This document shows positions 6,795-7,452 of a stretch of DNA of 7,452 bases, one piece after another. Within the stretch, counting starts at the first letter, position 1. The number at the start of each line of letters is the position of its first letter. This DNA comes from Chloroflexota bacterium (lineage in GTDB: Bacteria > Chloroflexota > Anaerolineae > DTPP01). Location: positions 1-7,452 of the forward strand of contig JAAYZY010000013.1 of NCBI GenBank assembly GCA_012514615.1, read 5' to 3'. The translations under genes were made by a program, and so were the position numbers. A model generated the notes under the pieces. That model was given only the letters and a program-made list of their open reading frames with translations. It did not search any database and had not been told where the DNA came from.

Positions 6795-7452
6795 GGGCCT
6801 TCTCCCCCGCTGGACCCGCGGCGCGGCGGGGGCTGCTGCGGGTCCAGAAGCGCAGCAGCACCACCAAGATGGAAAGGAACATCTTGGAGACGTAGTAGAC
6901 CGCCCGCCAGTTGGTGTGCATCGAGACCCCGCTGTAGCGCTCCCGCATGGTCACCGGCACCTCCAGCACTCGGAAGCCCGCCAGGTGCAGGCTCATGAGC
7001 ACGTCGGTGTCCGGGTAGTCGCTGGGGTAGTTGTCCCAGGCGAAGAAGCGCAGCACGTCGGTGTTGATCGCCTGGAAGCCGGAAGTGGGGTCGGTGATGC
7101 GTCGGCCGAAGGTGAGCGAGGCCACCTGCCGAAAGACCCACACCCCGAAGCGCCGCAGCGGGTCGGCGCGGTACTCCATGCGGCCCAGGAAGCGCGAGCC
7201 CAAGGCCACGTCGGACTGGCCATTCTGCACCACCTCCAGCAGGCGGGGGATGTCGTGGGCGTCGTGCTGCCCGTCGGCATCCATGACCGCCACGGTGGGC
7301 GCCGACGCCGCCATCATGCCTTCCACACAAGCGCCCGAAAGGCCCCGACGCCCGACGCGGCGAATGCAACGCACATGCGGATACCTGGTGGCCAGGTCGC
7401 GCGCGACCGCGGCCGTGCCATCGGGGCTGTCGTCATCGACGATGATGATCTC
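6787..7452 (-). CDS. Family 2 glycosyltransferase, polyprenyl/dolichyl-phosphate hexose synthase type, 5' end cut by window edge
   Basis: 221 residues are visible from the window edge to the TGA at 6787. The start lies outside, with perhaps 35-45 residues missing (the usual strand and PxxNE region). The visible part begins EIIIVDDDSPDGT, the nucleotide-binding DDDSPDG motif of DPM1-like enzymes. It continues with GRRGLSGACVEG (35-46), the metal-binding VMDADGQH (56-63, D58/D60), ALGSRFLGR (83-91) and ITDPTSGFQAINTDVL (119-134). A C-terminal hydrophobic helix (about 184-203, AVYYVSKMFLSILVVLLRFW) and a Pro/Ala/Arg-rich tail follow. Such enzymes transfer a hexose from a nucleotide sugar to polyprenyl phosphate at the cytosolic membrane face. 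The product is the donor for GT-C transferases, two of which lie downstream in the same operon. A short GTG-initiated version at 7374 would lack the DDDSPDG motif and is not the real start. Sugar specificity is unknown. Confidence 0.93.
   Translation of the reverse strand, partial: EIIIVDDDSPDGTAAVARDLATRYPHVRCIRRVGRRGLSGACVEGMMAASAPTVAVMDADGQHDAHDIPRLLEVVQNGQSDVALGSRFLGRMEYRADPLRRFGVWVFRQVASLTFGRRITDPTSGFQAINTDVLRFFAWDNYPSDYPDTDVLMSLHLAGFRVLEVPVTMRERYSGVSMHTNWRAVYYVSKMFLSILVVLLRFWTRSSPRRAAGPAGEKARG
6802..6805 (-). promoter_or_regulatory. Shine-Dalgarno of the deacetylase gene
   Basis: The core GGAG within GGGGGAGAAGG on the minus strand lies 7 bases before GTG 6794, inside the end of the GT2 gene. 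It supports that start, which gives a protein beginning directly with the catalytic first strand. Confidence 0.6.

Overview
The window is one strand of one operon. All seven genes lie on the minus strand and are read from right to left. Apart from a 4-base gap, every base is coding, and five of the six gene junctions overlap by 4 or 8 bases. G+C is very high, roughly two thirds or more by eye, with strong G/C preference at third codon positions. Five of the six visible start codons are GTG. The gene set (envelope glycan enzymes, family-39-type membrane glycosyltransferases, a radical SAM protein) would fit a high-GC bacterium such as a Chloroflexota or similar environmental lineage. That is a guess from style; nothing here fixes the taxonomy.

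In transcription order the genes are: (1) a 5'-truncated family 2 glycosyltransferase of the polyprenyl/dolichol-phosphate hexose synthase type (7452-6787); (2) a NodB-type polysaccharide deacetylase with no visible signal peptide (6794-5916); (3) a small DUF2304 membrane protein with a C-terminal coiled coil (5919-5509); (4) and (5) two tandem, clearly paralogous GT-C/PMT_2 (ArnT-like) multi-membrane glycosyltransferases (5504-3843 and 3850-2219); (6) a radical SAM protein with an N-terminal cobalamin-binding-like domain (2222-909); (7) a 3'-truncated HpnA-like SDR sugar epimerase/reductase (912-1).

Together they look like a lipid-linked sugar pathway. The GT2 would load a sugar onto polyprenyl phosphate at the cytosolic face, possibly helped by the DUF2304 protein. 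The deacetylase could trim an N-acyl group from that sugar in the cytosol. After flipping, the two GT-C enzymes would transfer it to acceptors outside the membrane. The SDR and radical SAM enzymes could build or modify the sugar or the acceptor lipid. The logic parallels the Arn (aminoarabinose) pathway and the streptococcal GacI/GacJ/GacL system, but with a different combination of families. Substrates cannot be read from the sequence. I see no RNA genes, mobile elements, CRISPR, promoters or terminators; the operon's promoter and end must lie outside the window.
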